This document shows, in pieces, positions 1 through 9,519 of a stretch of 64,000 nucleotides of DNA. How positions within the stretch are numbered: the stretch's first letter is position 1; every line of letters begins with the position of its first letter. Where the stretch lies: NCBI GenBank assembly GCA_026415155.1, contig JAOAHQ010000067.1:124001-188000 (forward strand), read 5' to 3'. Both the position numbers and the translations under genes were made by a program. This DNA is from Rhodocyclaceae bacterium (lineage in GTDB: Bacteria > Pseudomonadota > Gammaproteobacteria > Burkholderiales > Rhodocyclaceae). Below the pieces are notes generated by a model that was not told the origin of the DNA, made no database searches, and was given only the letters and a program-made list of their open reading frames with translations.

Positions 1-1086
1 GACAAACTCATTGACCGCGCCGGCCATTTCATTGACGGCTTGCTTGACGCGGCCAATCTCGGTGATCAGGCGCTCGAGGGTCTCTTTGCCTTCGCGCGAG
101 CGGGCGAGGCTCTCCTGCGATTGGGCATGCACGCGCTCGGTGCTTTCGGCCACTTCGACGATGCTATTGACCATGCGCTCGACCGCGCCCGTCACTACCT
201 TGGATTTTTCATATTGCTGGTGCGAGCTCTGCGCGACTTGTCTTGCCCCGCTGACGAGCTCGTGGGCCGCGCCCGAGACGTGGCTTGCCGATTCGCCGAC
301 CTGGCGCACGAGGCTTGCGAAGTTGGCCATCATGTCGTTGAAGACTCGGGCTGCCTGGCCGATCTCGTCGTTGCTCTTGACTTGCAAGCGGCGCGTCAGA
401 TCGCCTTCGCCGGAGGCGATCGAACGCAATCCCGTCACCATTTCCTCGAGCGGCTGAGTGACGACCTTGGTGACGAAGAGGTAGATGAAGGCCAACAGCG
501 GCAGGCTGATGCCGACCGCGATGGCAAAGGATTTGACGCGCTGGGCCGAGACGGCGGCATTGACGTTGTCGAGCGAGACCTTCATGCTGACGACGCCCAG
601 CACCGAGCCTTCGGGCACCTGGTGGCACATCAGGCAATCCTTGCCGAGATAGTTCTTGCTAGCGAGCGCCGGCCGCACGACGCGCAGGAATTCGCCCTGC
701 GCATCGCTTTGCACGGCAGCGAATTCCTTGCCGGAAGCGAGTACCTGCTGCTCGATGGCGTCGGCTTCGCCTTCTTTCGCCGTGCCAGGACCGAAGGTCT
801 TGATGACTGCCTCGCCGCGCAGCACCTTGAGATCGCGGATGATTGACAGTTGCTTGATCTGGTCCAGAAAGACCTCGCGCTGGCCGACGGTGCCGGTGAT
901 CATCATGCCGGTGAGTCCTGCCATCGTCGCTTCATGCATCGAGGCGGAAAACTGCTTGGCCTGCTCGATGGCGGTATCGCGATTGACCTTGCTTTCCCAG
1001 AAGATCATCCCGGTCCAGGCGACGATGAGCATGAGCCAGATCGCCGCAGTCAGTCGCACCCAGATTTTCATGTCGGCAAAGCGCAT
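1..1086 (-). CDS. Methyl-accepting chemotaxis protein with periplasmic haem-c motif (3' end outside window)
   Basis: This is an open frame of 362 codons that runs off the left edge. The ATG at 1086 follows a strong GGAGGAG ribosome site. The N-terminus has a membrane helix (about residues 8-28), a periplasmic domain to about 185, a second helix (187-207), a HAMP region (about 208-258), and then the start of a coiled-coil signalling domain. The periplasmic domain carries CLMCH at residues 151-155 (bases 622-636), a CXXCH motif for covalent haem c. Receptors with haem-c sensor domains are known in Geobacter and sense redox state or gases. That role here is inferred. The conserved signalling hairpin and any CheR pentapeptide lie outside the window. 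Confidence 0.88.
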   Translation of the reverse strand, partial: MRFADMKIWVRLTAAIWLMLIVAWTGMIFWESKVNRDTAIEQAKQFSASMHEATMAGLTGMMITGTVGQREVFLDQIKQLSIIRDLKVLRGEAVIKTFGPGTAKEGEADAIEQQVLASGKEFAAVQSDAQGEFLRVVRPALASKNYLGKDCLMCHQVPEGSVLGVVSMKVSLDNVNAAVSAQRVKSFAIAVGISLPLLAFIYLFVTKVVTQPLEEMVTGLRSIASGEGDLTRRLQVKSNDEIGQAARVFNDMMANFASLVRQVGESASHVSGAAHELVSGARQVAQSSHQQYEKSKVVTGAVERMVNSIVEVAESTERVHAQSQESLARSREGKETLERLITEIGRVKQAVNEMAGAVNEFV

Positions 1087-1178
1087 GAGACCGCTCCTCC
1101 TCGAATTTATGGCAGTTTAACCGAAAGCCGAGGGGCAAGCGCGCCCGCCAAAGGCCGTGAATGCGTCGAAAAATAGCG

Positions 1179-2297
1179 CTAGATCGTCAGATCGATCTCC
1201 TGCACACTGCCGACGCGGCCATTTTCGCCGAGATAAAGGCCGCTCCTACGCACCTGGCCGAGGTCGCGGTTCGCTTCGCCGCGCAGTGCGAAGGGCGTGG
1301 CGACATGGGCGAGGCTCAAGGCGCCGATGCCCAATTCCGCGAGCGTGCGCAACGCACCGGCCCCCTCGCTGGCCGGCGTCCAGACGAAGAGCCGCTCGAA
1401 GTCCGGGTCGGCTGCATCGATCCAGCCATTGCCGTCGCGATCGAGGCGGGCTAGTTCCGCAAAGCCTTGGCCCGTACGTGGCCCGAAGAGCTCCTGACCC
1501 GAATCGATGCGGCCATTGCCGTTCCAATCGAGCGCGAGATAGCCGCTTCCTGAGGCGAAGAGCGGCAGCGACTCGGCACGCCCATCGCCATCGAGGTCGA
1601 AACGGAAGCGGCGTCCTGCCTCGCGCGCGAGTTCCACCGCACTGCCGGCGAAATTGACGACGAGCGGATCCTTGCGCCGCCCATCGCCGGCGGAAAGGCT
1701 CACGCGGTGCTCCTCGCGATAGGCGCGCGTCATTTCGAGCTCGAGCGTGAAGGAAATCTCTTGGCCGTCGGCAGTGCGGATCGTGCCGGTGGCCGAAAAG
1801 CGCGTCTGTTCGAATTCCTCGCGCACCGTGCGGGCCTCGTATTCGACGCCCCAGCCGGCGCGGCCGGTGTTGGCTGCCTGAAGCTTTTCGCTTGCCGCGC
1901 TTGCCTCTTGCTCGACGCGGTGCAGCGCTGCCGAGAACTCCTCCAGGTCGAACACCCTGACCTTTTCGCCGGTGAGGAATTCGATTATCTGGCGCACCAG
2001 CACGAGGAAAGGATCGCGCTCGGCGGCCGTTTGCGCTTCCTCGATCGCTTGAGCCTGGGCGGTCTGAGCCTGCCCGGCAGTCGCAGACGGGCTATGCAAA
2101 GTCGGCGCTGGCGGGACGGCATCTCGTGCGGCGGCGAGCGCCCGGCGGGCGGCGTCGGAGATGCGGGTTACGTCCGAGCGCGGGGCTTCGAAGGCAGGGC
2201 GCTCGCCCCGCCAGACGCGCAAGCTTTCCTCACGCTCCTGGCGCTGGTAGGCGGTGTGGCTGGCGTGCAAGGCGAGCTGAGAGGCGGCGATCTTCAT
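1179..2297 (-). CDS. Hypothetical protein with EF-hand/dockerin-like calcium loops
   Basis: A 372-residue protein without a clear signal peptide. Three Asp-rich loops of EF-hand or dockerin type lie at about residues 234-242 (DLDGDGRAE), 257-265 (DWNGNGRID) and 286-294 (DRDGNGWID), so calcium binding is likely. The N-terminal 100 residues are Ala/Gln-rich and probably flexible. Residues 60-67 (AVPPAPTL) are encoded by a perfect copy of the 23-bp dispersed repeat. Similar hypothetical proteins with such loops occur in other betaproteobacteria, but no enzymatic domain can be recognised. It is a single gene between the chemotaxis receptor and trxC. Confidence 0.75.
   Translation of the reverse strand: MKIAASQLALHASHTAYQRQEREESLRVWRGERPAFEAPRSDVTRISDAARRALAAARDAVPPAPTLHSPSATAGQAQTAQAQAIEEAQTAAERDPFLVLVRQIIEFLTGEKVRVFDLEEFSAALHRVEQEASAASEKLQAANTGRAGWGVEYEARTVREEFEQTRFSATGTIRTADGQEISFTLELEMTRAYREEHRVSLSAGDGRRKDPLVVNFAGSAVELAREAGRRFRFDLDGDGRAESLPLFASGSGYLALDWNGNGRIDSGQELFGPRTGQGFAELARLDRDGNGWIDAADPDFERLFVWTPASEGAGALRTLAELGIGALSLAHVATPFALRGEANRDLGQVRRSGLYLGENGRVGSVQEIDLTI
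2098..2120 (-). repeat. Dispersed 23-bp repeat, copy 1 (23/23, inside a gene)
   Basis: Perfect match to the consensus (core GCCGTCCCGCCAGCGCCGAC then TTT) on the minus strand. It lies in the coding sequence of the EF-hand-like protein in sense orientation and encodes AVPPAPTL in a low-complexity linker. Confidence 0.85.
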
Positions 2298-2380
2298 GGC
2301 TCACTCCGTTCGTGTGTTTGGAGTGAGTCAACGTCCTGTTTTTTCAGGACTTGAGCGCCGCTTGACGACTCTTAAGCGAT

Positions 2381-2824
2381 TCAGCGGCTTAAGAGGGCAG
2401 AACTCACCCAACGGATGATGTTGCCGGCATCCATCGCCCCCGATTGCCGGGCGAGTTCACGGCCATTTTTGAACAGGATCAGCGTCGGAATGCTGCGGAT
2501 GCCATAGCGGGCGGCGATGGCGGGATGTTCCTCGGTGTTGAGCTTCGCAAGGCGCACGCGAGGTTCGAGCTGATGCGCCGCCTGCGCGAAGGCGGGCGCC
2601 ATCATGCGGCAGGGGCCGCACCAGGGCGCCCAGAAGTCGACGAGCAGCGGCAGATCGGAACGCACGAGGTGCTTCTCGAAGCTCGCGGCGTCGAGCTCAA
2701 TGGGGTGGCCCGAAAAGAGCGGCGCTTTGCATTTGCCGCAGGTGCCGCCGGCGGAGAGCTTTTCGGCCGGCACACGGTTCGGTACATGGCAGTGAGGGCA
2801 GACGACGATGAGACTTTCGGACAT
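2381..2824 (-). CDS. trxC: Thioredoxin 2
   Basis: A 147-residue cytosolic thiol-disulfide reductase of the TrxC type. The N-terminal zinc ribbon has Cys pairs at residues 9/12 (CPHC) and 29/32 (CGKC), and the thioredoxin fold has the WCGPC active site (Cys69, Cys72). The length matches E. coli Trx2. The cis-proline segment (SIPTLILF) is intact. TrxC reduces protein disulfides and is often induced by oxidants; no OxyR site was identified. The gene stands alone, about 50 bp downstream of hemH on the same strand, and may be read through from it. Confidence 0.96.
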   Translation of the reverse strand: MSESLIVVCPHCHVPNRVPAEKLSAGGTCGKCKAPLFSGHPIELDAASFEKHLVRSDLPLLVDFWAPWCGPCRMMAPAFAQAAHQLEPRVRLAKLNTEEHPAIAARYGIRSIPTLILFKNGRELARQSGAMDAGNIIRWVSSALLSR

Positions 2825-2875
2825 GGCAGGCTCCGTATATCAGTGTTTGCTGATATGCGTGCCGGAGGCTGGATT

Positions 2876-3850
2876 TCAAGCCGGAAGATGTTTCAGCGCG
2901 AGTTGCGCGAGCGCCGCAATCCAGTCAGGCCGCTCGTTCAAGCAAGGAATGTAATGGAATTCCCGCCCGCCGGCGGCGAGGAAGGCTTGCCTGCCTTCCA
3001 AGGCGATTTCTTCGAGGGTCTCGAGGCAGTCGGCGGCAAAGCCCGGGCAGAGGACATCCACGCGGCGCACGCCCTGCCGTGCGAGCTGCTCCAGCGTCGG
3101 CAGGGTGTAGGGTTCGAGCCACTGGGCGCGGCCGAAACGCGATTGGAAAGTGAGCAGCCAGCCCTCGGCCGGCAGGCCGAGCGTTGCGGCGAGCAGGCGG
3201 GCGGTGGTTTCGCATTGCCGCGCATAGGGGTCGCCTTCATCGACGGCTTTCTGCGGAATACCGTGAAAGCTCATGAGGAGCCTTTCGCCGCGGCCGTGGG
3301 CCTGCCAGTGCTCGCGCACACTGGCGGCGAGCGCCGCAATGTAGCCGGCGTCCTCGTGGTAGTCGGGCAATAGCGCGATTTCGGGCGGGGGGCTTTGCCG
3401 TGCGCGCCAGGCTTCGACAGCATCTTCTGTGCTGCCGGTGGTGCTGCCCGCATACTGGGGATAGAGCGGCAGGACGAGGATGTGCGTGGCGCCGGCCGCC
3501 GCCAGCCGGTCGAGGACGGAGGGGATCGAGGGCTGACCGTAGCGCATCGCCCAGTCGACGAGGAGCTCTTTTCTGCCCCATTCACCGAGCAGGCCCTTGA
3601 CGAGCTTGGCCTGGCGCTCGGTATGCACTTTGAGCGGCGCGCCTTCCGGCGTCCAGATCTGCGCATATTTCGCCGCCGATTTCGCGGGCCGCGTGTTGAG
3701 GATGATGCCGTAGAGGATCGGTAGCCAGAGAAGCCGCGGCAGATCGACGACACGGCGATCGCTCAGGAATTCGGCGAGATAGCGCCGCACGGCGGGCACG
3801 TCCGGCGCATCCGGCGAGCCGAGGTTGGTCAGAAGCAGGGCAACTTTCAA
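2876..3850 (-). CDS. hemH: Ferrochelatase
   Basis: A 324-residue enzyme that inserts ferrous iron into protoporphyrin IX in the last step of haem synthesis. Family signatures seen are [11 protein letters not shown] at the N-terminus, the segment LMSFHGIP with the catalytic His, and [15 protein letters not shown] near the C-terminus. Its start overlaps the hrcA stop by 4 bp (ATGA), so translation is probably coupled to hrcA. An hrcA-hemH pair links haem synthesis to the heat-shock regulator locus. The length is normal for proteobacteria. Confidence 0.97.
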   Translation of the reverse strand: MKVALLLTNLGSPDAPDVPAVRRYLAEFLSDRRVVDLPRLLWLPILYGIILNTRPAKSAAKYAQIWTPEGAPLKVHTERQAKLVKGLLGEWGRKELLVDWAMRYGQPSIPSVLDRLAAAGATHILVLPLYPQYAGSTTGSTEDAVEAWRARQSPPPEIALLPDYHEDAGYIAALAASVREHWQAHGRGERLLMSFHGIPQKAVDEGDPYARQCETTARLLAATLGLPAEGWLLTFQSRFGRAQWLEPYTLPTLEQLARQGVRRVDVLCPGFAADCLETLEEIALEGRQAFLAAGGREFHYIPCLNERPDWIAALAQLALKHLPA

Positions 3851-4866
3851 TGCGGACTCAGCGCGGAAGAGAGGAGCTTGGCCGTGATGTCGACGATCGG
3901 GATGACGCGCTCGTAGGCCATGCGCGTCGGGCCGATGACGCCGATCGTGCCGACGACCTGGCCATCGACTTCATAAGGCGCGGCCACGACGCTGCATTCG
4001 TCGAGCGGGGCAATGCCCGATTCGCCGCCGATGAAGACCTGCACGCCCTCGGCGCGCGTGGAGAGCTCGAGGAGCTGGATGAGGCCGGTCTTCTGCTCGA
4101 AAAGTTCGAAGAGCTGGCGCAGGCGGTCCATGTTGGCCGAGAGTTCCTCGACGTCGAGCAGGTTCTTCTCGCCCGCAATGACGTATTGCGCGGTCTCCTC
4201 GCTCGCTGCCGCGGCGCCGACGGCAACGGCCGCGCTCATGAGCTCCGTCATGTCGCTCGACAATTGTTTGAGCTCCGCCTGCAGCCGTTCGCGGATCTGC
4301 ATGAAGTCGAGCCCGGCGCAGTGCTGCGTCAAATAGTTGGCGGCCTCGGTGAGCTCGCTTTGTTTATACGGGCGCTGGGTGAGGAGCAGCCGGTTTTGCA
4401 CCTCGCCTTCGGTGGTGACGATGATGAGCAGGATGCGCGTCTCGGCGAGGGCCAAAAATTCGATCTGGCGGATCTTGGGCGCCTGGCGGCGCGGCGCGAC
4501 GACGATGCCGGCGAAATGGGTGAGCTCCGAGAGGAGCTGCGTGGCCTGGGAGAGCACGCGCTGCGGCACGTCGGGTTGCAGCGCGTCTTTGAGCTCGGAA
4601 ATACGGCTCGGCTCGAGCGGCTGGACGGTGAGCAGCGTATCGACGAACAGCCGGTAACCGCGCGGCGTCGGCACGCGGCCGGCCGAGGTGTGGGGGCTCG
4701 CGATGAAGCCCATCTCCTCGAGGTCGGCCATCACGTTGCGGATCGTCGCCGGCGAAAGCTCAAGGCCAGAGTATTTCGAAAGCGTGCGTGAGCCGATCGG
4801 TTGCCCCTCGGCAATGTAGCGTTCGATGAGCGTCTTGAGCAGAGTCTGGGCGCGTGCGTCGAGCAT
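3847..4866 (-). CDS. hrcA: Heat-inducible transcription repressor HrcA
   Basis: A 339-residue repressor of class I heat-shock genes (groESL, dnaK) that binds CIRCE elements and is stabilised by GroEL. The winged-helix N-terminus ([32 protein letters not shown]) and the [14 protein letters not shown] motif are typical. I chose the ATG at 4866 ([10 protein letters not shown]), not the upstream in-frame ATG at 4944, because family proteins begin here and the extension would cover the intergenic region and a dispersed repeat. It is divergent from the methyltransferase gene, with 76 bp between. I saw no CIRCE palindrome next to it. Confidence 0.96.
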   Translation of the reverse strand: MLDARAQTLLKTLIERYIAEGQPIGSRTLSKYSGLELSPATIRNVMADLEEMGFIASPHTSAGRVPTPRGYRLFVDTLLTVQPLEPSRISELKDALQPDVPQRVLSQATQLLSELTHFAGIVVAPRRQAPKIRQIEFLALAETRILLIIVTTEGEVQNRLLLTQRPYKQSELTEAANYLTQHCAGLDFMQIRERLQAELKQLSSDMTELMSAAVAVGAAAASEETAQYVIAGEKNLLDVEELSANMDRLRQLFELFEQKTGLIQLLELSTRAEGVQVFIGGESGIAPLDECSVVAAPYEVDGQVVGTIGVIGPTRMAYERVIPIVDITAKLLSSALSPH

Positions 4867-4915
4867 GGTGGAGAAATTGTAGCGAACTGCTGGATTACAA
4901 TCCCCGCCCAGTTTT

Positions 4916-4938
4916 GCCGTCCTGTCAGCGCCGACTTC
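4916..4938 (+). repeat. Dispersed 23-bp repeat, copy 2 (20/23, intergenic)
   Basis: Plus-strand copy with changes at positions 8, 10 and 23. It lies between the divergent hrcA and methyltransferase starts and ends 4 bp before the methyltransferase ATG, so it takes up the place of that gene's ribosome site. Confidence 0.75.
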
Positions 4939-4942
4939 AAGC

Positions 4943-6103
4943 ATGACCCGTTACCGCAACGTCGAGACCCTCGGTCAGGTATTCACCCCCGACTCGGTCG
5001 TAGAACGCATGCTCGCGCTTCGCCGCCGGCATGGCCGCTGCCTCGATCCTGCCGCCGGCGATGGCGCCTTCAGCCGGCGCATCCCGGGTTGCGAGGCGAT
5101 CGAGATCGACCCGGCCATCGCTCCGCCCGGCGCGCGGGTGATGGATTTCTTCGCCCTGCCGCTTGCCGAAAAGTTCGACACCATCATCGGCAATCCGCCC
5201 TATGTGCGCCAGCAGGACATTCCTGCCGCCATGCGGGCGCGTCTGGCAAGCCGCCTCTTCGATGGCCGCAGCAACCTCTACCTCTATTTCATCGAGAAGG
5301 CGGTGCGCCATCTGAAACCCGGCGGCGAGCTCATCTTCATCGTGCCGCGCGAATTTACGAAGCTCACCGCAGCGAGAAAGCTCAACGCCTTCCTCTACGA
5401 GGAGGGCGACATTACCGATTTCATCGAGCTCGGTGACGCGCGCATCTTCGCCGGCCATACGCCCAATTGCGCGATCTTCCGCTTCGAGCGCGGCCGCTAC
5501 GAGCGCCGCCTCTTCGATGGGCGCCACTTCGCGCTCATCGACGGCCAGCTCATGTTCCTGAGAGGCGAATACCGCGTGCCGCTCGCTAGACTCTTCGACG
5601 TCAAGGTCGGCGCAGTCTCAGGCGCCGACGAGATCTTCACCCATCCCGAGGGCAATGCCGCATTCGTCTGCTCGAAGACCATCGACGATGGCTCGACGCG
5701 CCGCATGATCTTCCAGACGCTTCATCCCCATCTCGAAGCGCACAAGGAACGGCTGCTCGCGCGGCGCGTGCGGCCGTTCGACGAATCGAACTGGTGGCAC
5801 TGGGGCCGGCTCCACCACATCTCCGATGCGCCGCGCATCTATGTGAATTGCAAGACGCGCCGCAAGCGGCCTTTCTTCCTCCATCCCTGCCCGAACTACG
5901 ATGGCGCGATCCTTGCCCTGTTCCCGAAGGCGCCGATGAACCTCGAGCGCGCGACACACATGCTCAACGACCGCGTCGATTGGGAAGAGCTCGGCTTCGT
6001 CTGCGATGGCCGTTTCCTCTTCACGCAGCGCACGCTGCAAAACTGCCTGCTGCCGCCGGCCTTCGAGAGCCTGTTGCGGCTCGTCGAGCAGGAGGCGGCG
6101 TGA
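4943..6103 (+). CDS. Class I N6-adenine DNA methyltransferase, orphan
   Basis: A 386-residue SAM-dependent methyltransferase. Motif I is [10 protein letters not shown] (residues 34-43) and the catalytic motif IV is NPPY (84-87), which is the signature of N6-adenine DNA methylation in the TaqI/Eco57I-like group. The region after about residue 210 could hold target recognition (conserved Trp/His stretch [11 protein letters not shown]). No restriction endonuclease gene is adjacent, so it is an orphan or a housekeeping modification enzyme. Its stop overlaps the nadK GTG, suggesting one operon with nadK-recN. The target sequence cannot be read from DNA alone. Confidence 0.85.
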   Translation: MTRYRNVETLGQVFTPDSVVERMLALRRRHGRCLDPAAGDGAFSRRIPGCEAIEIDPAIAPPGARVMDFFALPLAEKFDTIIGNPPYVRQQDIPAAMRARLASRLFDGRSNLYLYFIEKAVRHLKPGGELIFIVPREFTKLTAARKLNAFLYEEGDITDFIELGDARIFAGHTPNCAIFRFERGRYERRLFDGRHFALIDGQLMFLRGEYRVPLARLFDVKVGAVSGADEIFTHPEGNAAFVCSKTIDDGSTRRMIFQTLHPHLEAHKERLLARRVRPFDESNWWHWGRLHHISDAPRIYVNCKTRRKRPFFLHPCPNYDGAILALFPKAPMNLERATHMLNDRVDWEELGFVCDGRFLFTQRTLQNCLLPPAFESLLRLVEQEAA

Positions 6104-6975
6104 AGCCGATCCGGCGCGTCGCGCTGTTTGGCAAGACGGGCAGCGCCGAGGTCGTCGAGGCGCTCGTCTCCTTGCTCGACTACCTGCAAGGGCGGGGCCT
6201 GGCCGTGCTCATCGAGGAGGGCATCGCCGCCGATCTCGGCATGGTCGCCGCGGCGGCAAGCCTCGAGTCGATCGCCGCCAATGCCGATGTGGCGATCGTC
6301 TTGGGCGGCGATGGCACGCTGCTTAATGCCGGCCGGCGGCTCGCCGCCCACGGCGTGCCGCTCGTCGGCATCAATCAGGGGCGGCTCGGCTTCATGACCG
6401 ACATCGCGCGCGCCGAGATGTTTTCCGCCATCGACCGGCTCTTGGACGGCGAATTCACGGCCGACCGGCGCCTGATGCTCGATGCGCGCGTGCTGCGCGG
6501 CGGGCGCGAGGTGTTTGCGACGCGCGCCTTGAACGACGTCGTCGTCAACAAAGGCGATCTCGGCCGCATGATCGAGATCGAGACGCGCGTCGATGGCGAG
6601 TTTCTCTACGTGCTGCGCGCCGACGGCATGATCGTCGCCACCCCCACCGGCTCGACGGCCTATGCGCTTTCCGCCAACGGGCCGATCCTGCATCCGGCCG
6701 TGCCGGGCATCGCCTTGGTGCCGCTCTGCCCGCATGGGCTCACGCATCGGCCGATCACGATCCGCGACGATTGCACGATCGAGATCATCCCCGTCGGCGC
6801 ACACGAAGCGCGCATCCATTGCGACGGCCAGAGCACCTTCGACTTGAAGTGCGGCGACGTCGTCACCGTGACGCGTTCGGCGCATGCCGTTACGCTATTG
6901 CATCCGCCCGGCTACAGCTATTTCGCGATGCTGCGCGAGAAGCTGCACTGGAGCGCCACCCCGCACCGACCCTGA
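6100..6975 (+). CDS. nadK: NAD kinase
   Basis: A 291-residue kinase that phosphorylates NAD to NADP. The diagnostic GGDGT motif is at residues 69-73, and the second conserved block ALNDVVVNKGD and the TPTGSTAYALSANGP block are both present. Translation starts at GTG 6100, overlapping the methyltransferase TGA (GTGA), because the first residues [12 protein letters not shown] align with the family N-terminus; the longer ATG-started reading frame in this phase runs antiparallel to no known domain and lies inside the upstream gene. It is followed 2 bp later by recN. Confidence 0.95.
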   Translation: MKPIRRVALFGKTGSAEVVEALVSLLDYLQGRGLAVLIEEGIAADLGMVAAAASLESIAANADVAIVLGGDGTLLNAGRRLAAHGVPLVGINQGRLGFMTDIARAEMFSAIDRLLDGEFTADRRLMLDARVLRGGREVFATRALNDVVVNKGDLGRMIEIETRVDGEFLYVLRADGMIVATPTGSTAYALSANGPILHPAVPGIALVPLCPHGLTHRPITIRDDCTIEIIPVGAHEARIHCDGQSTFDLKCGDVVTVTRSAHAVTLLHPPGYSYFAMLREKLHWSATPHRP

Positions 6976-6977
6976 AC

Positions 6978-8627
6978 ATGCTGCTGCGTTTGAGCATCCG
7001 CGACTTCGTCATCGTCGACCGGCTCGAACTCGAGTTTTCCGCCGGCTTCGGCGCGCTCACCGGCGAGACGGGCGCCGGCAAGTCCATCCTCGTCGATGCG
7101 CTCTCGCTCGCCTTGGGCGAGCGCGCCGATGCGAGCATCGTGCGCTCGGGCGCCGAGAAAGCCGACATCACCGCCGAGTTCGACGTGGCCGCCGATTCGG
7201 AACTATTCGCTTGGCTTGCCGCCCACGACTTCGAGACCGACACGTGCATGCTGCGCCGCGTCGTCGATGCGGCCGGCAAATCGCGCGCCTGGATCAATGG
7301 CACGGCGGCCACCCTCGGCCAATTGCGCGAAGTGGCGGAGCTCCTCTGCGACATTCACGGCCAGCATGCCCACCATTCGCTCTTGCGCGTGGAAGCCCAG
7401 CGGCAGCTCCTCGACGCCCATGCCGGCGCCAGCCAGTTGGCCCGCGAGGTGGCGAGCCGCTATTCCGCGTGGAAGAAGGCGCGCGAGGCGCTCACGGCCG
7501 CCCAGCAAGACGTCGAGGCCGCCCAGCGCGAAAAAGAGATTCTCGATTGGCAGGTCAAGGAACTTACGGCGCTCTCCTTCGACGTGCAAAGCTGGCGCGA
7601 GACCGAAGCCGAGCAAAAGCGGCTTGCCCATGCCGCGAGCCTCCTGGAGGCCACCGAGGCGGCGCTTGCCGTGCTCGACGAAGGCGAGGCTCCGGCCTTG
7701 GCGGCGCTGCAACAGGCAAGCGGCCGGCTCGCCGAGCTCACTGCCGTCGATGCGCAGCTTGCCGATGCTGTGCAACTCTTCGAAAGCGCCTTGATTCAGC
7801 TGAACGAGGCGGCCTTGGCGTTGAGACGCTACCGCGAGCGGCTCGATCTCGATCCCGAGCGTCTTGCCGAGCTCGATGCGCGCATCGAGGCCGTGATGCA
7901 ATTGGCGCGCAAGCATCGCGTGCCGCCCGAGGAACTGCCGGAAGTGCTCGCCCGCCTCGAAGCTCGGCTCTCCGAGCTCGAGCTCGCTGCCGATCCGACG
8001 CGGCTTGCCGAGCGAGAACGCGAGGCGCAGGCGGCCTATCGCGAGGCGGCGGGGCGCTTGTCGGCGGCACGCCAGCGCGCCGCCCAAGCGCTCGGTGAGG
8101 CCGTCACGGCCGCGATGCAGGAACTCGCGATGGCCGGCGGCCGCTTCGAAGTCGCCCTCACCCCCTTGGCCGAGGGTGCGTCCTACGGCCTCGAAAACGT
8201 CGAATTCCTCGTTGCGGCCAATGCCGGCCAGCCTTTGCGGCCGCTGGCCAAGGTCGCCTCGGGCGGGGAGCTTTCTCGCATTGGCCTGGCCTTGCAGGTC
8301 ATCGCGAGTCAAGCGCATCCGGCCGGCACGCTGATCTTCGACGAGGTGGATGTCGGTATCGGCGGCCGGGTGGCCGAAATCGTCGGCCAGCGCTTGAAAG
8401 AGCTTGGGGCTCACCGCCAGGTGCTCTGCGTCACGCATCTGCCCCAGGTCGCCGCGCGCGCCGACTGGCAATGGTCGATCGCCAAGGAAACCGTCGCCGG
8501 CGAGACGAGAAGCCGCGTCACGCTGCTTAATGCCGCCGCGCGCATCGAGGAAATCGCCCGCATGCTGGGCGGCGTGTCGATCACCGAGACGACGCGGCAG
8601 CATGCCCGCGAACTGCTCGGGCTCTGA
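6978..8627 (+). CDS. recN: DNA repair protein RecN
   Basis: A 549-residue SMC-like ATPase for double-strand break repair. The Walker A motif GETGAGKS is at residues 29-36, long coiled-coil arms rich in Ala/Glu fill about 170-360, and the C-terminal ABC signature ASGGELSRI and Walker B LIFDEVDVGIGG are present. The start at 6978 (MLLRLSIRDFVIVD) is the canonical RecN N-terminus and lies 2 bp after the nadK stop, so these genes are co-transcribed. No LexA box was identified upstream of it, which is expected for an internal operon gene. Confidence 0.96.
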   Translation: MLLRLSIRDFVIVDRLELEFSAGFGALTGETGAGKSILVDALSLALGERADASIVRSGAEKADITAEFDVAADSELFAWLAAHDFETDTCMLRRVVDAAGKSRAWINGTAATLGQLREVAELLCDIHGQHAHHSLLRVEAQRQLLDAHAGASQLAREVASRYSAWKKAREALTAAQQDVEAAQREKEILDWQVKELTALSFDVQSWRETEAEQKRLAHAASLLEATEAALAVLDEGEAPALAALQQASGRLAELTAVDAQLADAVQLFESALIQLNEAALALRRYRERLDLDPERLAELDARIEAVMQLARKHRVPPEELPEVLARLEARLSELELAADPTRLAEREREAQAAYREAAGRLSAARQRAAQALGEAVTAAMQELAMAGGRFEVALTPLAEGASYGLENVEFLVAANAGQPLRPLAKVASGGELSRIGLALQVIASQAHPAGTLIFDEVDVGIGGRVAEIVGQRLKELGAHRQVLCVTHLPQVAARADWQWSIAKETVAGETRSRVTLLNAAARIEEIARMLGGVSITETTRQHARELLGL

Positions 8628-8767
8628 TCGGCCGGAAAACTTCCTTTTATAAACAAAGGCATATATCCTTCGTGGAATTGACGCGTCATGCGGCGCGCGC
8701 CATCATACGCGCAGGTGTGAACACGCCCGCAGATAAGCTGTTTGTCGGGCTACGAGGAGACGGAAAC

Positions 8768-9055
8768 ATGCCGCATTGGTTGCGCAAGCACATGGGAGAG
8801 ATCGCCTGGGTGGCGCAGCGATTCGCCAGCGATGCGCCACTGACGGCTGCTCAACGCGAAAAACTCGTTCGCGCGCGCGAAATTGCCGACCGGCTCTCGA
8901 TCGGTCTGCGCGATACCGGTCAGCAAAGCGCCGAGGCTGTCGCCCTTTTGTGTGAGGTGTGCGCCTCTGGCTTGCCCAGCACATCTTCTCAGAGATGCGA
9001 AGGGCGCGCCGATTGGCGTGAGCCCTGCGATCTGATCGCGAAGGCGGCACTATGA
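8768..9055 (+). CDS. Small hypothetical protein paired with a hemerythrin
   Basis: A 95-residue protein of unknown function. I chose ATG 8768 because a good ribosome site (CGAGGAGAC) precedes it; an in-frame start at 8672 without such a site would add 32 residues. The N-terminal half is amphipathic helix (HMGEIAWVAQRF). The C-terminal half has CEVC and a later lone Cys pair. Its stop overlaps the hemerythrin ATG (ATGA), so the two are translated together and probably act together, possibly in oxygen or iron handling. The partnership is inference from context only. Confidence 0.6.
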   Translation: MPHWLRKHMGEIAWVAQRFASDAPLTAAQREKLVRAREIADRLSIGLRDTGQQSAEAVALLCEVCASGLPSTSSQRCEGRADWREPCDLIAKAAL

Positions 9056-9507
9056 CCAATCTTTCCGATCTGCCGCTCGCGGCCATCTGTGAAGACCACC
9101 GCGATCTCGTAGAGGAAGTCGATCGCTTGGCGCGCATCTGCCAGCGGCCGGCTTCGTCATGCCGTTGCACGGAGTGCCCCACGGTTGTCCATGAGGCCTG
9201 CGAGGCGAGTTTGTCTGAGACGACGGCGAAGATGCTGCAGCTGATGCTCGAGCATTTCGAGCGTGAGGACGAGCTGATGCTCCGCCTGCCGCGCACGCGC
9301 GCCGCGATACAGCATTGCGAAGCGCATCGCCATGCCCACGTCGAGTTTTCGGCGCGTTACAACAAGCTCGTCTCCACCTGGCATCATGCCGACGTCGCCT
9401 CCTGCATCCGCGCTTGCCGGGACTTCATGCGCGACTGGATCCACCAGCACGCCTTGCGTTTCGACGCCGAGCTCATGAGCCTCGCCAGCCAGGCGGCGCG
9501 GGCCTGA
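9052..9507 (+). CDS. Hemerythrin-domain protein with an extra cysteine cluster
   Basis: A 151-residue four-helix protein. Candidate ligands for a di-iron site are His16, His68, Glu72, a His-rich turn (His88, 92, 94, 96), His131 or His133 and Asp138, in the order seen in bacteriohemerythrins. An insertion after helix 1 has Cys37, Cys39, Cys42 and Cys50, which is unusual for the family and could bind a metal or act as a thiol switch. Hemerythrins bind oxygen or NO, or sense iron. It is coupled to the preceding small gene and is convergent with the substrate-binding protein gene. Confidence 0.8.
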   Translation: MTNLSDLPLAAICEDHRDLVEEVDRLARICQRPASSCRCTECPTVVHEACEASLSETTAKMLQLMLEHFEREDELMLRLPRTRAAIQHCEAHRHAHVEFSARYNKLVSTWHHADVASCIRACRDFMRDWIHQHALRFDAELMSLASQAARA

Positions 9508-9519
9508 GGGCGGCACAGG

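Noticed and set aside
4867-4942. A CIRCE operator or a consensus promoter between hrcA and the methyltransferase gene
   Set aside because: TACAAT-like hexamers exist on both strands but with spacers of 13-14 bp, and no 9-bp CIRCE arms are present.
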